Shown piece by piece: positions 11,771 to 22,944 of a DNA stretch of 64,000 nt. Numbering within the stretch: position 1 is the stretch's first letter; each line of letters begins with the position of its first letter. This DNA comes from Isoetes taiwanensis (Eukaryota > Streptophyta > Lycopodiopsida > Isoetales > Isoetaceae): NCBI GenBank assembly GCA_021234155.1, contig JAJEKV010000041.1:3026829-3090828 (forward strand), in the 5' to 3' direction. The position numbers were made by a program, and so were the translations under genes. The notes under the pieces were generated by a model. The model worked only from the letters and a program-made list of their open reading frames with translations, searched no databases and had not been told where the DNA came from.

Positions 11771-12600
11771 ATGGCACCAAGAAAACTTGCTGAGGCTGCT
11801 GAGCCTACTGAACCACCTGAGGTAACAGGTCAACCAGATCTGGTAGGGGTAAGCATGAAAGTGGCTACCAGATCCACAACAAATGTTGCAAATGTTTCCA
11901 CTTTGCCTATTCCTCCACAAGCTCCTTATCATTTTGAGCTTACTGTACCTGTTTCCCCTCCTTGTTATGATTCTTCCATGAATGCTAACCATTTCCTGAA
12001 GACTTTTGAAGACTATTATGAGGAGCATGGAAAGAAGAAAGGTACCAGGTTTGCTGAGTTTACCAAATGCATGAAAGGTGATGAGGCCAGGTCCTGGTTG
12101 GATTTTGAACTGTCAATAGGTACTAAGTGGGATGAATTGGAACAAAGATTTCTGTCAAGGTTTGGTAAGACTACTTCACCCCAGGATCTTGTTTTTGAGC
12201 TAAATTCCTTTTCTATTAAATCTGATGAAAGTGTGAAACAGTATGTGGAAAGATTTAACTCTTATTTGCTGGTGTGTAATAGGAATCATGTTTCCCACCC
12301 AACCTTGCATCTAGTTGCTTCCTTTATCAGAGGTTTGATGTCCAGACCTAAGATCTATAGGAAGCTATTAAAACTTCAAAAGTTTGGTGAGTTAGATTCT
12401 ATCCATAAGACATTTGTAAAGGCTGTAGATTTAGTAGAAATGCTAAGCTACTTGCCTGATGAAGAAGTCAGAGATCCATTCTACCCTCCTCATCATGATA
12501 CTGAGCAGGAGTTACATTATGCTAATGCTGCCCCCTGTATGCGCGCCGAAGAAGAAAAAAAAAGAAGAAGCAAAAGTCAAGAGTTAGACCCCCGAGTTTT
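11771..12600 (+). pseudogene. Second gag copy, 5' part only
   Basis: This copy keeps the intact gag start (MAPRKLAEAAEPTEPPEV) that is frameshifted in the first copy. It runs through the capsid domain to about YPPHHDTEQELHYANAAP, nearly identical to the first copy. Just after that, indels shift the frame, and homology is lost near 12600 where AT-rich repeat DNA starts. Zinc knuckles and all of pol are missing. Comparing the two copies shows which lesions in the first gag are secondary. Confidence 0.8.
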
Positions 12601-12990
12601 CAGGAATATCTCACGGTATATATTTATATATATATAGTTATCTTTTATAATATATATATACGTAAATATATATGTTATATATATATTATATATTTATATA
12701 ATATATATATATATATATCTTTGGTATAAATTTTATATATATATAAAATATCTTCTTTGGTATAAATTTATACCGCCAAACTTTCGGGTCCTCTCTTAGC
12801 GGTATAAATTTATATACCGCCGAGTCATTTTGTCAGTATAAATTTATACCGCTTCGAGTTCTTTTTGTCAGTATAAATTTATACCGCTCAAGTCTTCTTG
12901 CGGTATAAATTTATACCGTGCGAACTCTCTAGCATACTATGTCCACATATTACTATCTATTGAGGTATAAATTTATACCATCTTGAAATT
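12600..12990. repeat. (TA)-rich tract and array of six GGTATAAATTTATACC palindromes
   Basis: A TA-rich low-complexity tract (about 12615-12750) leads into six near-identical palindromes of 16-18 bp. They start at 12759, 12801, 12835, 12870, 12902 and 12964 and share the core TATAAATTTATA flanked by GG or AG and CC. The spacers are unrelated GC-richer sequence, and starts are spaced 42, 34, 35, 32 and 62 bp. The array begins where the truncated gag stops. Confidence 0.85.
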
Positions 12991-13609
12991 TACTTGGAAG
13001 AAACTAAGAACTACAGAGAACAAATAAATTACAAAGTTTAAAAAAGTCCAGATTGGATACATACGTCGCCATCGCGGTATACAAAAGTCTATAGCAAGTT
13101 GGAGGAGCAAATAAGAGCAAGTGTATAAGGCAAAGCGCAAGCATCTTCGACTTCAACTCGCGTGTGAGGCATACTTTAAGGTGAAAATATTTGCTTCATT
13201 GAGGCAATATCAAAATGTGTTGCATTTTTTGCAATTTTGTTCATAATTTTGTAGTGAATTCATAAACTTTGAACTAAATACGTTTTTGGGCACTCTTAGC
13301 GCTTGCTGTTTTTTTTCAATGTCTATTTTGTTTTGTCCTTAAAAATATTACTATTTCTCAAACCAAACTAGGGGGCCAAAAAATGGTACCAAACAATTTT
13401 GAATGGAAGCTGAGTTCAAATTCCCCTCCAAAAATGGTGCCTAAAATATTCAAATTGTCACACTTGTCACAAATATACCAAGAAAAGGGCACTTTTTGGG
13501 GAGATTTTAGGGAATCTTTCAAAGATTCCTTTTAAAGTGCGTTTGGAGCAAATTAGTGCGTTTCATTTTAAACTTTGTTATCAAGACAATTAGGCAGATT
13601 AGCCTCTAA
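12991..13609. other. Intergenic, nothing recognised
   Basis: About 600 bp without a coding frame, RNA gene or clear repeat on either strand. Confidence 0.4.
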
Positions 13610-13624
13610 TTTACTATCTTTTAG

Positions 13625-14700
13625 AGCTTTGGAGATTTTCGAAGGCAATTGGTCATCACGCAAACAAGAACAAGAGCAGTCCCTAAGTACTCTTCTTGCT
13701 GAGACAATCTTTCAATTCCTCAACTTCGTCTCTCAAAGCTAATACCACATCTCCAAGAGACATGAGAAGGCTGAAAATATAACCTTTTTTAACTCTCTCA
13801 CTTGAAAGAATAGCACAATTAACCAAGTGTTCTAATGTTTGCTTCTCAGTCTGTGTTAAGCTGACCTCATTACAAGGTGGTTAAAAAACCCGTTTTTTAT
13901 TCATAAAAATCTTCTATAAAAATCCGTACGTACTCTAAAAGATTTTTATGGAATGGGATAGCCAAAAAATAAAAAATAAAAAAAATTTGCCCCTAATTTT
14001 TTTGTGCACATTTAGGTTTAGGGTTTGAATGTTTAGAATTAAGGTTTACAGGGGTTAGAATGTTTAGTTTTAGGGTTAGAATGTTTAAAGTTAGGGTTAG
14101 AATGTTTAGGCTTACATTGCGTACACTTAGGTTTAGGGTTAGAATGTTGAAAATTTAGGATTACAGGTTTAGAATTTAGGTTTAGGGTTAGAATTGTAGG
14201 CTTACAGATTTAGAATTTCATATTGTAATGGCTATATTGTAATTTCTATAAAATTTGTATTCTAAGGATTTTTATATTTTTTTTTTAAACTTTTAAAAAA
14301 TCTTTGCATACGGATTTTTAAGGTACGGATTTCTAAGTACTCAACTACCTTGTTACAATATAAATTAATCTCATCATATAGCTTATCATGAGAATCCCTA
14401 AGTGTGAGAGACAGTGCTTCGGCAAATTCCAGAAATAAAGTGAATGGAAAAGGATTTATGCTACTCTTACAGAAATGAGGATACTTAAGCAGAAACTTTG
14501 TGCCAGTGCACTCAAAATAAAAGAGTTTATATCCATCTTCAATAAAGCTTGTGATCAATTTGATGCCTATCTCGGGAGACGAAGTCCCCAAATTTTTTGG
14601 TAAAATTCGCTCAAAGATATTTCTCCGCAGTTCCATTACAGTTTCATTTTTTAGAGGAATGTTATCAATCAGAACAAGGAAATGAATTATATGAGCAGAT
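13625..14700 (-). pseudogene. Unknown coding fragment split by a MITE
   Basis: On the minus strand an open frame reads from about 14700 (IIHFLVLIDNIPL) through IEDGYKLFYFECTGTKFLLK to DEINLYCN at about 14355. It then meets an inserted element, and appears to resume at 13873 (NEVSLTQTEKQTLEHLVNCA, then LLMSLGDVVLALRDEVEELK), ending at a stop near 13685. The amino-acid composition and the continuity on both sides of the insert suggest genuine former coding sequence, largely helical. I do not recognise the family. It lies downstream of a WDR18-like fragment on the same strand but is not obviously part of that gene. Confidence 0.4.
13874..14355. mobile_element. MITE-like element with telomere-like core
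   Basis: The ends are inverted: ACAAGGTGGTT at 13874 and AACTACCTTGT ending about 14355. The next 40 bp or so on each side are also inverted (AAAAATCCGTACG-type motifs near 13920 and 14310-14330). The centre, about 14005-14215, is a degenerate minisatellite of TTTAGGGTTAGAATG units that resembles plant telomere repeat. It encodes no transposase. Its position inside an otherwise continuous reading frame supports a past insertion. The target duplication is not clear. Confidence 0.65.
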
Positions 14701-14728
14701 TCAGAGTTGACAGGCTTTCTTGTTCTTC

Positions 14729-15050
14729 TTAGCTCTTTAGTTCATCAGCTCTGATCTCTTGTTCATGCCCTTCTGCAGTTATATAGTGTATATTTCCTTC
14801 AATCAAGTTCTTAGCAACAAGACAAAGTGCGTGTCTCCAATAATGGAGCTTTTGCCATGTCCAGAAGAATATGGCACCGCTTCCAGACTCATTGATTTGC
14901 GACGCTGCAACAAAATGGGATCCAATGCAAGCTAGCGAATTTCCAGAAGAGGTGCAAGGCTTCAGATGGGAGATGGGAAGGCCAGATACTAAATCCCACA
15001 CTGTTATGCCTGGTTGCCCAGAGCAGATCTCTCCGGTTAGCCGGTTTCAA
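14729..15050 (-). pseudogene. WDR18/RID3 (IPI3-like) WD40 N-terminal fragment
   Basis: The minus-strand frame includes GITVWDLVSGLPISHLKPC, then IGSHFVAASQ and SGAIFFWTWQK. This matches the first WD repeat region of the WDR18/IPI3/ROOT INITIATION DEFECTIVE 3 family, whose members act in pre-60S ribosome maturation: a W-D-L-x-S/T-G strand, a KPC motif, then S-G-x-FxW-W. The match stops after WQK. The following residues do not look like the family, and the other six WD repeats are absent on this strand. No initiator Met with family context is visible. I read it as a captured or decayed fragment, not a working gene. It abuts a dispersed repeat at its 5' side. Confidence 0.5.
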
Positions 15051-15059
15051 GAGTGGCTG

Positions 15060-15215
15060 CTCAACAACGGAAATGGCTGACAGTTTACAGCCAATAATGG
15101 GTTTGGAGCAGTCATAGGCATATTCCAATTATATACTAGCATATACTTGGAATATGCCACAAACCCACATGAACGAGGGTTTGCCCCCTTACGGGCAACC
15201 CAGAACAAGGTGCTG
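15060..15215. repeat. Dispersed repeat, copy 1, with 42-nt stem-loop
   Basis: About 155 bp shared with 19805-19955. Common blocks are GTTTGGAGCAGTCAT, CACATGAACGAGGG and TTGCCCCC. It includes a 42-nt stem-loop at 15117-15158 with perfect 11-bp arms (GGCATATTCCA / TGGAATATGCC). Confidence 0.7.
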
Positions 15216-15222
15216 CGCAAGG

Positions 15223-15300
15223 AATAGAATAGAATAGTTTTTTTAACGTCCACGGAGACCAATAGGTCATGGGACCCCCATGGCCGGAGGATGAAGTGGT
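15223..15300 (-). repeat. LINE/SINE 3' end with TATTC tail
   Basis: On the minus strand the sequence reads GGGTCCCATGACCTATTGGT then CTCCGTGGACG, TTAAAAAAAC and a TATTCTATTCTATTC tail. The same 40 bp plus tail occurs on the minus strand at 48695-48755. GACC-TATT-GGTC can form a small terminal stem-loop, as in the two LINEs at 50250 and 59205. This is probably a 5'-truncated retroposon. Confidence 0.55.
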
Positions 15301-15319
15301 AGAAATCATAGTTCAACAA

Positions 15320-17600
15320 TCAATTTGAATTGCTACTTCAAGACAATAGAATACTTGATATTTGATACAATGTATAAAAGATTGAAATAGAGAAATAAGA
15401 AAGTGGGGAGGGGAGGGGGTGCAAAAGAACTTAGAAACTGTGAATTGTTTTGCATGTCAATTTTGTTTAGGGTATGATCTCGATATTTTGAATTGAAGAA
15501 GATTGCTAAGAATTTAATGGCAAATAAAATCTCAATATCATCGTGATATGCAGGTTTTGGATTTCAACTGAGAGATATATTCTCGAGTAGACTGGTAGCT
15601 TTACTTCGGGTCCTTTGATCCGACTGAGGTTGCAGATGGAGCGGTGGCAAATTGGGAGCTCCCCTGCATAGTAGTTCCATGCCTTGCATCGAATTTGATC
15701 AACAAAATCGAACGCCATAACCACCAAGATTCAGAATGCAGAGATTGAAGGCAAGGAAAAGGGCTTTGGGGCAAGGCAAAAATGACCCATCTACTTTGGC
15801 TCTGCAGTTCTGGCGGAACAGGGGACCACTTTGCATTCCACCGGATCAAGGAAAGGCAATTTTTTCCTCCAAATCTGATCTTTTCCCTTAAGCTTTGTGT
15901 CTTTCCTTTTAATCTTGCTTCTCCAGACTAGAGGTTTTGCTATGATGCTTCCTTTTTTTTCTCTAAAAAAAATTGAGATTGTGTTTTATCATTCTAAAAT
16001 TGTGTTTTGCTTCAGGAACAGATAAGGAAGTGGTGTATCTCTTGAACAGAACTATATAGGTGTCAAAGCTGTACACATAGATTTCTATGTAGAGAATGCT
16101 AAAGCTGTAGACATTCACTTCTCTTTAGCATTTGTGACGGCTGAGGATAGTTTTACCCTAGACTTCCATAGACTTAATCCCGTTGCGTCCTTCTGTGAAT
16201 GACCCAATATTTGTACTTTGTGTGGAGAATTTGTAGCATTCAACTTCATATAATTTTTATATTCTTTTCAAAATAGACTGGTTTGTTAAACTCTTTTACA
16301 GAGACTAGCCAGTCCCTCAAAAGCGCTTCCAAGATAGTCCGATATCCCAGATATCCCACTCTAGTTCATATAGTTTTTATTGCATAGTACTGCAGGTAAA
16401 TATGTCCAAGGAGCATGTTTTCTATAGCAATGCTGTTGAAAACATCACACCTTTAGTTTTTTTTTTGGATTGATTGAAGATTTGATAGACCATGACAAGC
16501 AGTAAATGTCCGCCATTGACAATGAGTCTGCCAAATAATTTGTCACATGACATCACATCATGGAGCGTAATATCTAGTGCTTCATAAACATGTTTATATG
16601 CATCAATGGAGCCTCAGTCATATAATTATGCAAGTCTCCCTTATCATTTTGCCAGCTTGGACTATTTTGGAGATATCTTGAACCTTGCATGTGTAGTGCA
16701 CCCGCCATTCAATAAAGTGTTCACACAAATATTATTAAATCCCACTGAAATCCTATAAAAGTTGTTGAATCATCCTCACCCAATATGTTGTCAACAACGT
16801 ACTTGAAACAAACTACATCTACAATTACAGAGCATTAAAATGAAAACCATTTTCTATTCCATGCTTTGTTACCATTAAAGACATCAATCTTCAGACATGA
16901 ACTTGCAATACTTGGTCTAAGTAGTAGCTATCACATCTTCGCTTATGCAGATATATAGCCTTCAAGGGCGTTTGGTTCTTTATTACTTCGATGAAATTGA
17001 ATAGTGCATATCAAAATGCTTTAGTATTAATTGTAAAGCAATTTTGTACTGAAAAAAACATGCGCAAGCCAAAGGTAGAGAAAAATAAGAGGAATGTCCA
17101 TAGACGATTTTTCGTGCACTTGCATTGAATTTTTACTATTCTCAATTCAAAACTCATAATCATAGATGTGTTCATTTACAGTAGAAGGGTATTTCTAAGA
17201 ACGTTAGGTTAGCTGAACAATCTGTGCCAGAGCGAAACATGGAACCAGATCTGCCAGACATCATAATTGCAGCAAGTTAGATCAGAAACATTGAGGAGAA
17301 AAATGAAGATTACTTAAAATAAAGCAACATGATTTCTTATCTCAAATGCAACTCATCTAAACAGTGAATTGCCAAACTGGAGGAAGGTTTTTAAAGCACA
17401 AAGCCCCACTTTCTGAAGGAATTTGCACACATCAACATGACATGTCATGCACGTATTGCAATATTGCAGTGAACACTAAAAGATATGCTTAGCTGAAATG
17501 GTTACAGGACTGATTGCATTAGAGACCTTGATTATTATTTACCTTCTGAGCTAGAAATTAATGGTGAAAAGAGTCCTTGTCATTTTGGACGAATTAATCG
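15320..17600. other. Intergenic, no gene supported
   Basis: About 2.3 kb. A minus-strand open frame at 15601-15849 (IRWNAKWSPVPPELQSQSRW) has no recognisable motif and no splice partners. The rest is AT-rich DNA without repeats or RNA genes I can identify. Confidence 0.4.
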
Positions 17601-18137
17601 TTGAAAGGTCTCCTCATTTTTAGTTTACTAACGGATAATGTAGTTTGTCAAATATCGTTTGGAGTTTCTGCTTCTATACCTTGTACGGGCATACATGGGC
17701 TAAGCTACTTTTGGACATCTCAACGAATACTGTGGTTTAACCTTGCAGTCCTTGGCTTCTTAAATACTTTTTGTGAACATCATCTCATGAACAATATTTT
17801 ATCTTGCCATTGTTTCAGAAATCACATGATCATCTATGATATGTCAGAGATGATAGTCCATGTCTTATTAATAATGTTAGACAAAAGAACCCTAAAGCCT
17901 TTTACGGGCATACATGGGTTAAGCTACTTTTGGACATCCCAACAAATACTGTGGTTTAACCTTGCAGTCCTTGGCTTCTCAAATCCTTTTTGTGAACATC
18001 ATCTCATGAACAATATTTTATATTGCCATTGTTTCAGAAATCACATGATCATCCATGATATATCAGAGATGATAATCCATATCTTATTAGTAGCGTTAGA
18101 CAAAATCCTAATTTCCTGCGAAACTGGTCCTAATTAA
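17601..18137 (+). other. Open frame made of a 219-bp tandem duplication
   Basis: The segment starting ACGGGCATACATGGG at 17685 is repeated at 17904, a period of 219 bp. Because 219 is a multiple of three, one reading frame of 178 residues runs through both copies (GIHGLSYFWTSQ, CHCFRNHMIIYDMSEMI). The residues are hydrophobic and cysteine/histidine-rich, but no family is recognised. The differences between copies look like ordinary drift. Most likely a local duplication of non-coding DNA; a protein cannot be excluded. Confidence 0.45.
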
Positions 18138-18479
18138 TTTTTTTTTATGTGGCATGATAATGGCTACTATAATGAATACTATGTTTTGTTGCACACTCAT
18201 CCCTGCCAACTGTTTTTACCTGGCAAGAAGTGCATAACGTTGAGTAACTTTAGCATGCATCATTGAGAATTGCTCTGGCATCAGAGCTTGATTGCCAACA
18301 CGCTATGCATACGCCGGAAGTACTGGAACATCAGAATAAAATGTCAAACAATCTGCGAATGCAATCGCAATGATAGAGATGGACATAAAATAATAGAGTC
18401 CACATGATAGGTAGCGTGTCACTTTATGGGATTTACACTCCTCTTGTATGCAACGAATTGATCCATTCTTTTGATATTA

Positions 18480-19010
18480 TGACTGGCTACATATTCTAAA
18501 CGAGGTGCACCCTAGACTACCACAGTCGTCGGATTCGTCGATCCTACGATCCAGATCGTATGTTGAGACCTGTGAGCACCTCTCGTTTCACTTATAGTCA
18601 TTTATGATTGGAGGCGTTAATGATATCGAAATATGAAATACGAGTTCGTCTAAGGTTTTGATTGAATATCGAGTTTCTATATGTCTTCATCTATTGTGCT
18701 ATATATTCTAAACGAGATGTATCCTGGACTACCACAGTCGTCGGATCCATCGATCCTATGGCCCAAATCGTGTATTGGAGCCTATGGGCACCTTCCGTTT
18801 TGTTTATGGTCATTAATGATTGGGGACACTTATGATTTTGAAATATGAAATACGAGTTCGCCTAAGGTTTTGATAGAATATCGAGTCTCTATACATCTTC
18901 ACCTAAGGTTTTAGAATATGGATTATGGGGGCTCGAACCTCTACCAAAATAACTTAATATCCTAATAAGGCTACTTTGACCAATATAACCAATGTGCTAA
19001 CATTAAATCT
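18480..19010 (-). repeat. SINE-like repeat with duplicated body
   Basis: Read on the minus strand from about 19000, there is an A-box-like TAGCCTTATTAGG and, about 30 nt on, a good B box (GAGGTTCGAGCCCCC). A body follows, homologous to 30060-30305 on the plus strand (shared AAAACCTTAGGC, GGATCGATGGATCCGACG, CTCGTTTAGAATAT). The 3' part of the body is present twice here, ending near 18704 and 18490, a period of about 214 bp. The pol III boxes and the dispersed copy support a tRNA-related SINE family. Confidence 0.6.
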
Positions 19011-19232
19011 ATGTTTTTTTTTATAACAATCCATACAATTGTTTTGGGGATATAGTCTATGGTTTCAGGAATTGTCATTTTTACATCCATATCAAATCCC
19101 CCTGGAACCCCCTGTTATTGTGCTACATAAACAAGATGCATCCTGGACAAGCCCAAAATAACAGTTTAGCAAAATGAGAGCATATGATCTAAATAACATA
19201 TTCTGTTATTATAGTGACAGGAAACACCTTTA

Positions 19233-19652
19233 TCAACAAAGAGCTGATTGTAAAAAAAATTGGAGGATTAATCTTCTTAAGCTTATAACATGTTTACCTG
19301 CATTCTCTGAGTTTGCCAGCCCAAAGTTGTAGTCATCTTTGCAGCTTCTCATATTCAAGACTCGCAAAAGACCAGCACAAGTCTCCATTTTTTCTGACCA
19401 CAGGTCCTCATCCCTGGCCATTTTCTTGCCCTTAAAATGGCCGTCTAGTTCCTTCTTCAAATTAGGGCAAGAACTTCTGACATAGCACTGTTTCTTTGAA
19501 CTTCTATTTTCCAAAAGACATGGACAAGATGAAGGTCTTTGGGAGAATTTACAAACAGCGTAGGCGTCGTACCCTAGTCTTTCCATTTTCACATTGCGTA
19601 AGAACTTGGCGATGGCGAGTCCGAAACCCCAAATATTGCTAAATTGGATCAA
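19233..19652 (-). other. Unassigned 139-codon open frame
   Basis: The frame contains ERLGYDAYAVCKFSQRPSSC followed by a Lys/Glu-rich stretch and CAGLLRVLNMRSCKDDYNFG. The GYDA-VCK motif recalls the plant DUF506 (PD-(D/E)XK-like) family, but the expected motifs after it are not there. I cannot assign it. There are no neighbouring exons with fitting splice sites. Confidence 0.2.
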
Positions 19653-19804
19653 CCAGACTCAGAGACATCAAACCTACCTTTGTCTTTACCCGAGCAGGTG
19701 ACTCTTGATCCAAATGCTACAGAATTTATGCCATCCCCTACATCTTGTGAGTCTCCATCACCTCCAACAAACTATTCGTGAAACCGATTAGCCAGTTTAT
19801 AAAG

Positions 19805-19955
19805 TTGCTGGCTAACAACAACAGCCACCGCCAGTTTACACCCCATAGCAAGTTTGGAGCAGTCATTAGCATATTTCTGGCATATACTGGCATATCCCTA
19901 AAATATGCTATAAACACATGAACGAGGGCTTGCCCCCCTAGGGACAATCCAAAAA
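19805..19955. repeat. Dispersed repeat, copy 2, with 42-nt stem-loop
   Basis: Second copy of the repeat at 15060-15215. Its 42-nt stem-loop lies at 19868-19909 with arms AGCATATTT / AAATATGCT. Both arms differ from copy 1 in a way that keeps the outermost pair. Confidence 0.7.
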
Positions 19956-20209
19956 TATACCGCATCCTAACCACGTCCGATTTTATGGCGTTTGAAAATC
20001 CACTAATAAAATGTATTAAATATGTGTCTTATTTTAGTAGTATTTTAATGTTTGCATCTAGTTGCTAAAAATACATTTTGCATAGCCATCACTACATTTT
20101 TACATCATTTGTTTGTTGGCGGTTGGTCGTTAAACTTTCCTTTTTCCTTCCTTCTCAATCCGTTCCTTCCACTCCGTTACTTCCATCCGATCAACACAAG
20201 TGCCATGCT

Positions 20210-22944
20210 ATGATAGTCCTTTCAAGACGGATCCAAGCTGCAGCTCTTAAATTTAATCGTGGTGTTTTACCCACATCTTTTGTGGGTCTAACCATAAACC
20301 GGAATTTGCAGTTGAGATCGGCAGAAAAAACTCAGCTTTTGGCGAACTTGGGAAATGGCAATAACTATCACTCCCAAAGTGATACAAATTCACATGGCCT
20401 CGGATGGGCAGCCAAGATCTCTGCTGGTGTAGCACTTCTAGCATTAGGGTTTGGTGCCAATCAAAGAATACTGCCCAGTTCATGTGAACCCACCAACGCT
20501 ATTGCTGAAGGTGCAGCTACTTCTTCCTCGTTAAGCATATCCGGGAATAAAAGTTTTCTTCTAAAAGGTACGATGTTAATTTTGCAATGGTTTTATAACC
20601 TTTCTTTTAGCTTCCAAGATTTGATTGAGTATTGATTGTGAGGGGTAAAAAATGGATAGCAAACCTCATTTCCATCACAAGTACTTCAAGGTCTTCACCT
20701 GTTAATTGCAAAACTCTACACTTATTGTTAATGTTTCAAGGTTTAACTGGAACACTGGAAATAGAAAAATATTGCCAGTCTCGAAATTTGCTATGCTGCC
20801 TTCTAACTTTTGACATTCTGATTGTTTTGATGGATCACAGATTCCTATCGGAAGCGTCTCTTTTTCAACTATGAACGAAGGATTAGGGCTTTTAGTCCAC
20901 CAGAAAAGGTATATCACAAAATGGCTCTAAATCTCTTGTAGAGAACTGTTCAGAATGCATAAATACCTATGCACTTACATGCATTTTGTGAAGTAAATGT
21001 TCCTTTCTGCAGCTTACCATCAAACGGGAATCTATATTCAAGTTTTTCCCCTTTTGTTATATTTTGTCATTTCCAGGTGTTTGAGTACTTTGCATCAATT
21101 AAAGATTCAGATGGGCAATGTTATATGACACCAGGAGATCTTTTGCGTGCTGTTGTTCCTGTTTATCCACCTTCTGAATCTCCATACATAAGAGAAGGAA
21201 ATCTTCCTGGCGAGCACTCATTGGGAGATCTACGCTCATCTCCATCAGATTTTTTTCTGTTATTTGATACAAATGGGGATGGACGCATTTCATTTTCAGA
21301 GTAATTTCACACTTTTACCACTCACCTATACCGTGCTTATTTTCTAATTTATTTGCAAATTTCTGAGAAAGTGGAAATACTGTATTTATGTTTGGTCATC
21401 ATTTCAGTGTTTTGAAAGTGTTAGTCCAGTCTGATGCTTGCGTTACCATGGTCAGCGAGTGACATTTAAGGTTCTTAACAGATGGTCCTAATCTTAAATC
21501 TTTATATTCTTCTTACATGTCTGCAGATATCTTTTCTTTGTTACACTGCTAAGTGTCCCGGAGGTTAGCACTCTAGTAGCTTTCAAGATGTTTGACGTTG
21601 ATGGGAATGGGTAAACAGCAAAACAGAGTTCTTTTGCTCTATAATCAGATATATTTTGGTTGACATTATTCTTTTGATCAGCATGATAGACAGAGAAGAA
21701 TTTAGAAGAGTGATGCAAATTCAGAAGTCAAGAACAAGACAAGGGGCTGCCCATCATGATGGACGCCGGAGCATTGTGTCAAAAACACCAGCTTCAATGG
21801 AAAATTGCGGTTTGCTGCAGTTATTTTTTGGAGAAGATGGGAAGGGACTTCTCTCTTTTGAGGGATTTGAAAGCTTTCTTCACAAGCTGTATGAAGAGGT
21901 AGAAATTAGGTGATTGATCTTTTCTGCTAGTATTTTTACATATGAGCACGAGGGTGCAGATACAGTTGAGGGACCTTTCATGAACATACTATTGCTGAAG
22001 TTGGACTCTCTGAGTCTTTTGAAATGACCATATTCTATGTGGGTGATTTGTTGCAGATAGTTCGCTTAGAATTTGCACATTATGACTTTCGACAGCGGGG
22101 GACTATATCTGCATACGACTTTGGTTTGTCAATGGTTGCATCTGCTGATTTGCGTTCGGTCCATCATTACTTGGACCGTGTAGATCTCCTTTCTGTTGAT
22201 ACTGCTTTTCAAGATAAAAGAGTGACCTATGAGGTAGGTATCTTTATTATGAAATCCTTCGCAAATTAAATATGCTTTCTTTGAGGCTATTGGCAGTTAG
22301 CTTTTGTAAGAGCAGTCAATTAGCTATCTCTTTCTGACATACTATAATAATGTTCTTCCACCCACCAACCTGCAAATGCACAAGTAAATGGAGCTCTTTG
22401 TTTCAGATTTTGCTGAATGTTGAAAGCATGCTGGTCAACTGCACTATCAATAAGATAGCTATTTGTATTTTTCCTGAACCTCTTGCTTGCATTAGTTCCA
22501 ATTGCTTAAATTATGAAATTCCCATTTGCAGGAATTTTATCAGTTTGCAAGGCTTCGTAAAAAGTTTCCTGTGCTTTCTGTAGCACTTTCCAGCTTTGGC
22601 AATGGACTGCTTTCAAAATCAGATTTTCAAAGGGCAGCCCAGGTGAATTGCTTTGGGGCATGAATTTTCATGGAGGTACTAATGGCTGGCATATTGAAGG
22701 TTCTGGTGTTGTCTCTTTTCAGATTTGTGGTGTGACGCTTTCTCAGCATATAATTGACATTGTGTACCACATTTTTGATCTGAACGGTGATGGATCTCTT
22801 AGCATGCAAGAGTTTCTAGGAGTACTACAGAGGCGTGAAGAGGATATTGCTGATCCCATGGAACCTGGAATTATTCAATTTTTCAAATGCTGGTGGAGAT
22901 GTGGGAAGAATTGCCACTTTTCAGACAAATGCATGTCCATGTAA
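20210..22944 (+). CDS. MICU: Mitochondrial calcium uptake regulator, MICU family
   Basis: MICU proteins sit in the mitochondrial intermembrane space and gate the calcium uniporter in response to calcium. Eight exons join cleanly by GT-AG introns: 20210-20567, 20841-20908, 21077-21300, 21527-21610, 21682-21898, 22057-22233, 22532-22642 and 22723-22944. This gives 1461 nt, 486 residues plus stop, with no lesion. The ATG at 20210 opens a basic presequence (MIVLSRRIQAAALKFNRG). A hydrophobic segment follows at residues 66-83, then the MICU signature YRKRLFFNYERRIRAFSPPE (exon 2). EF-hand loops with the expected acidic residues are at 206-217 (DTNGDGRISFSE), 240-251 (DVDGNGMIDREE) and 432-443 (DLNGDGSLSMQE). 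Three EF-hands fit plant MICU, whereas animals have two canonical ones. An in-frame upstream ATG at 20078 would bury the targeting signal and is less likely. No other MICU subunit or uniporter gene lies nearby. Confidence 0.93.

Noticed and set aside
19233-19652. DUF506 (PD-(D/E)XK) gene
   Set aside because: Only a GYDA-VCK-like motif matches; downstream family motifs and exons are missing.
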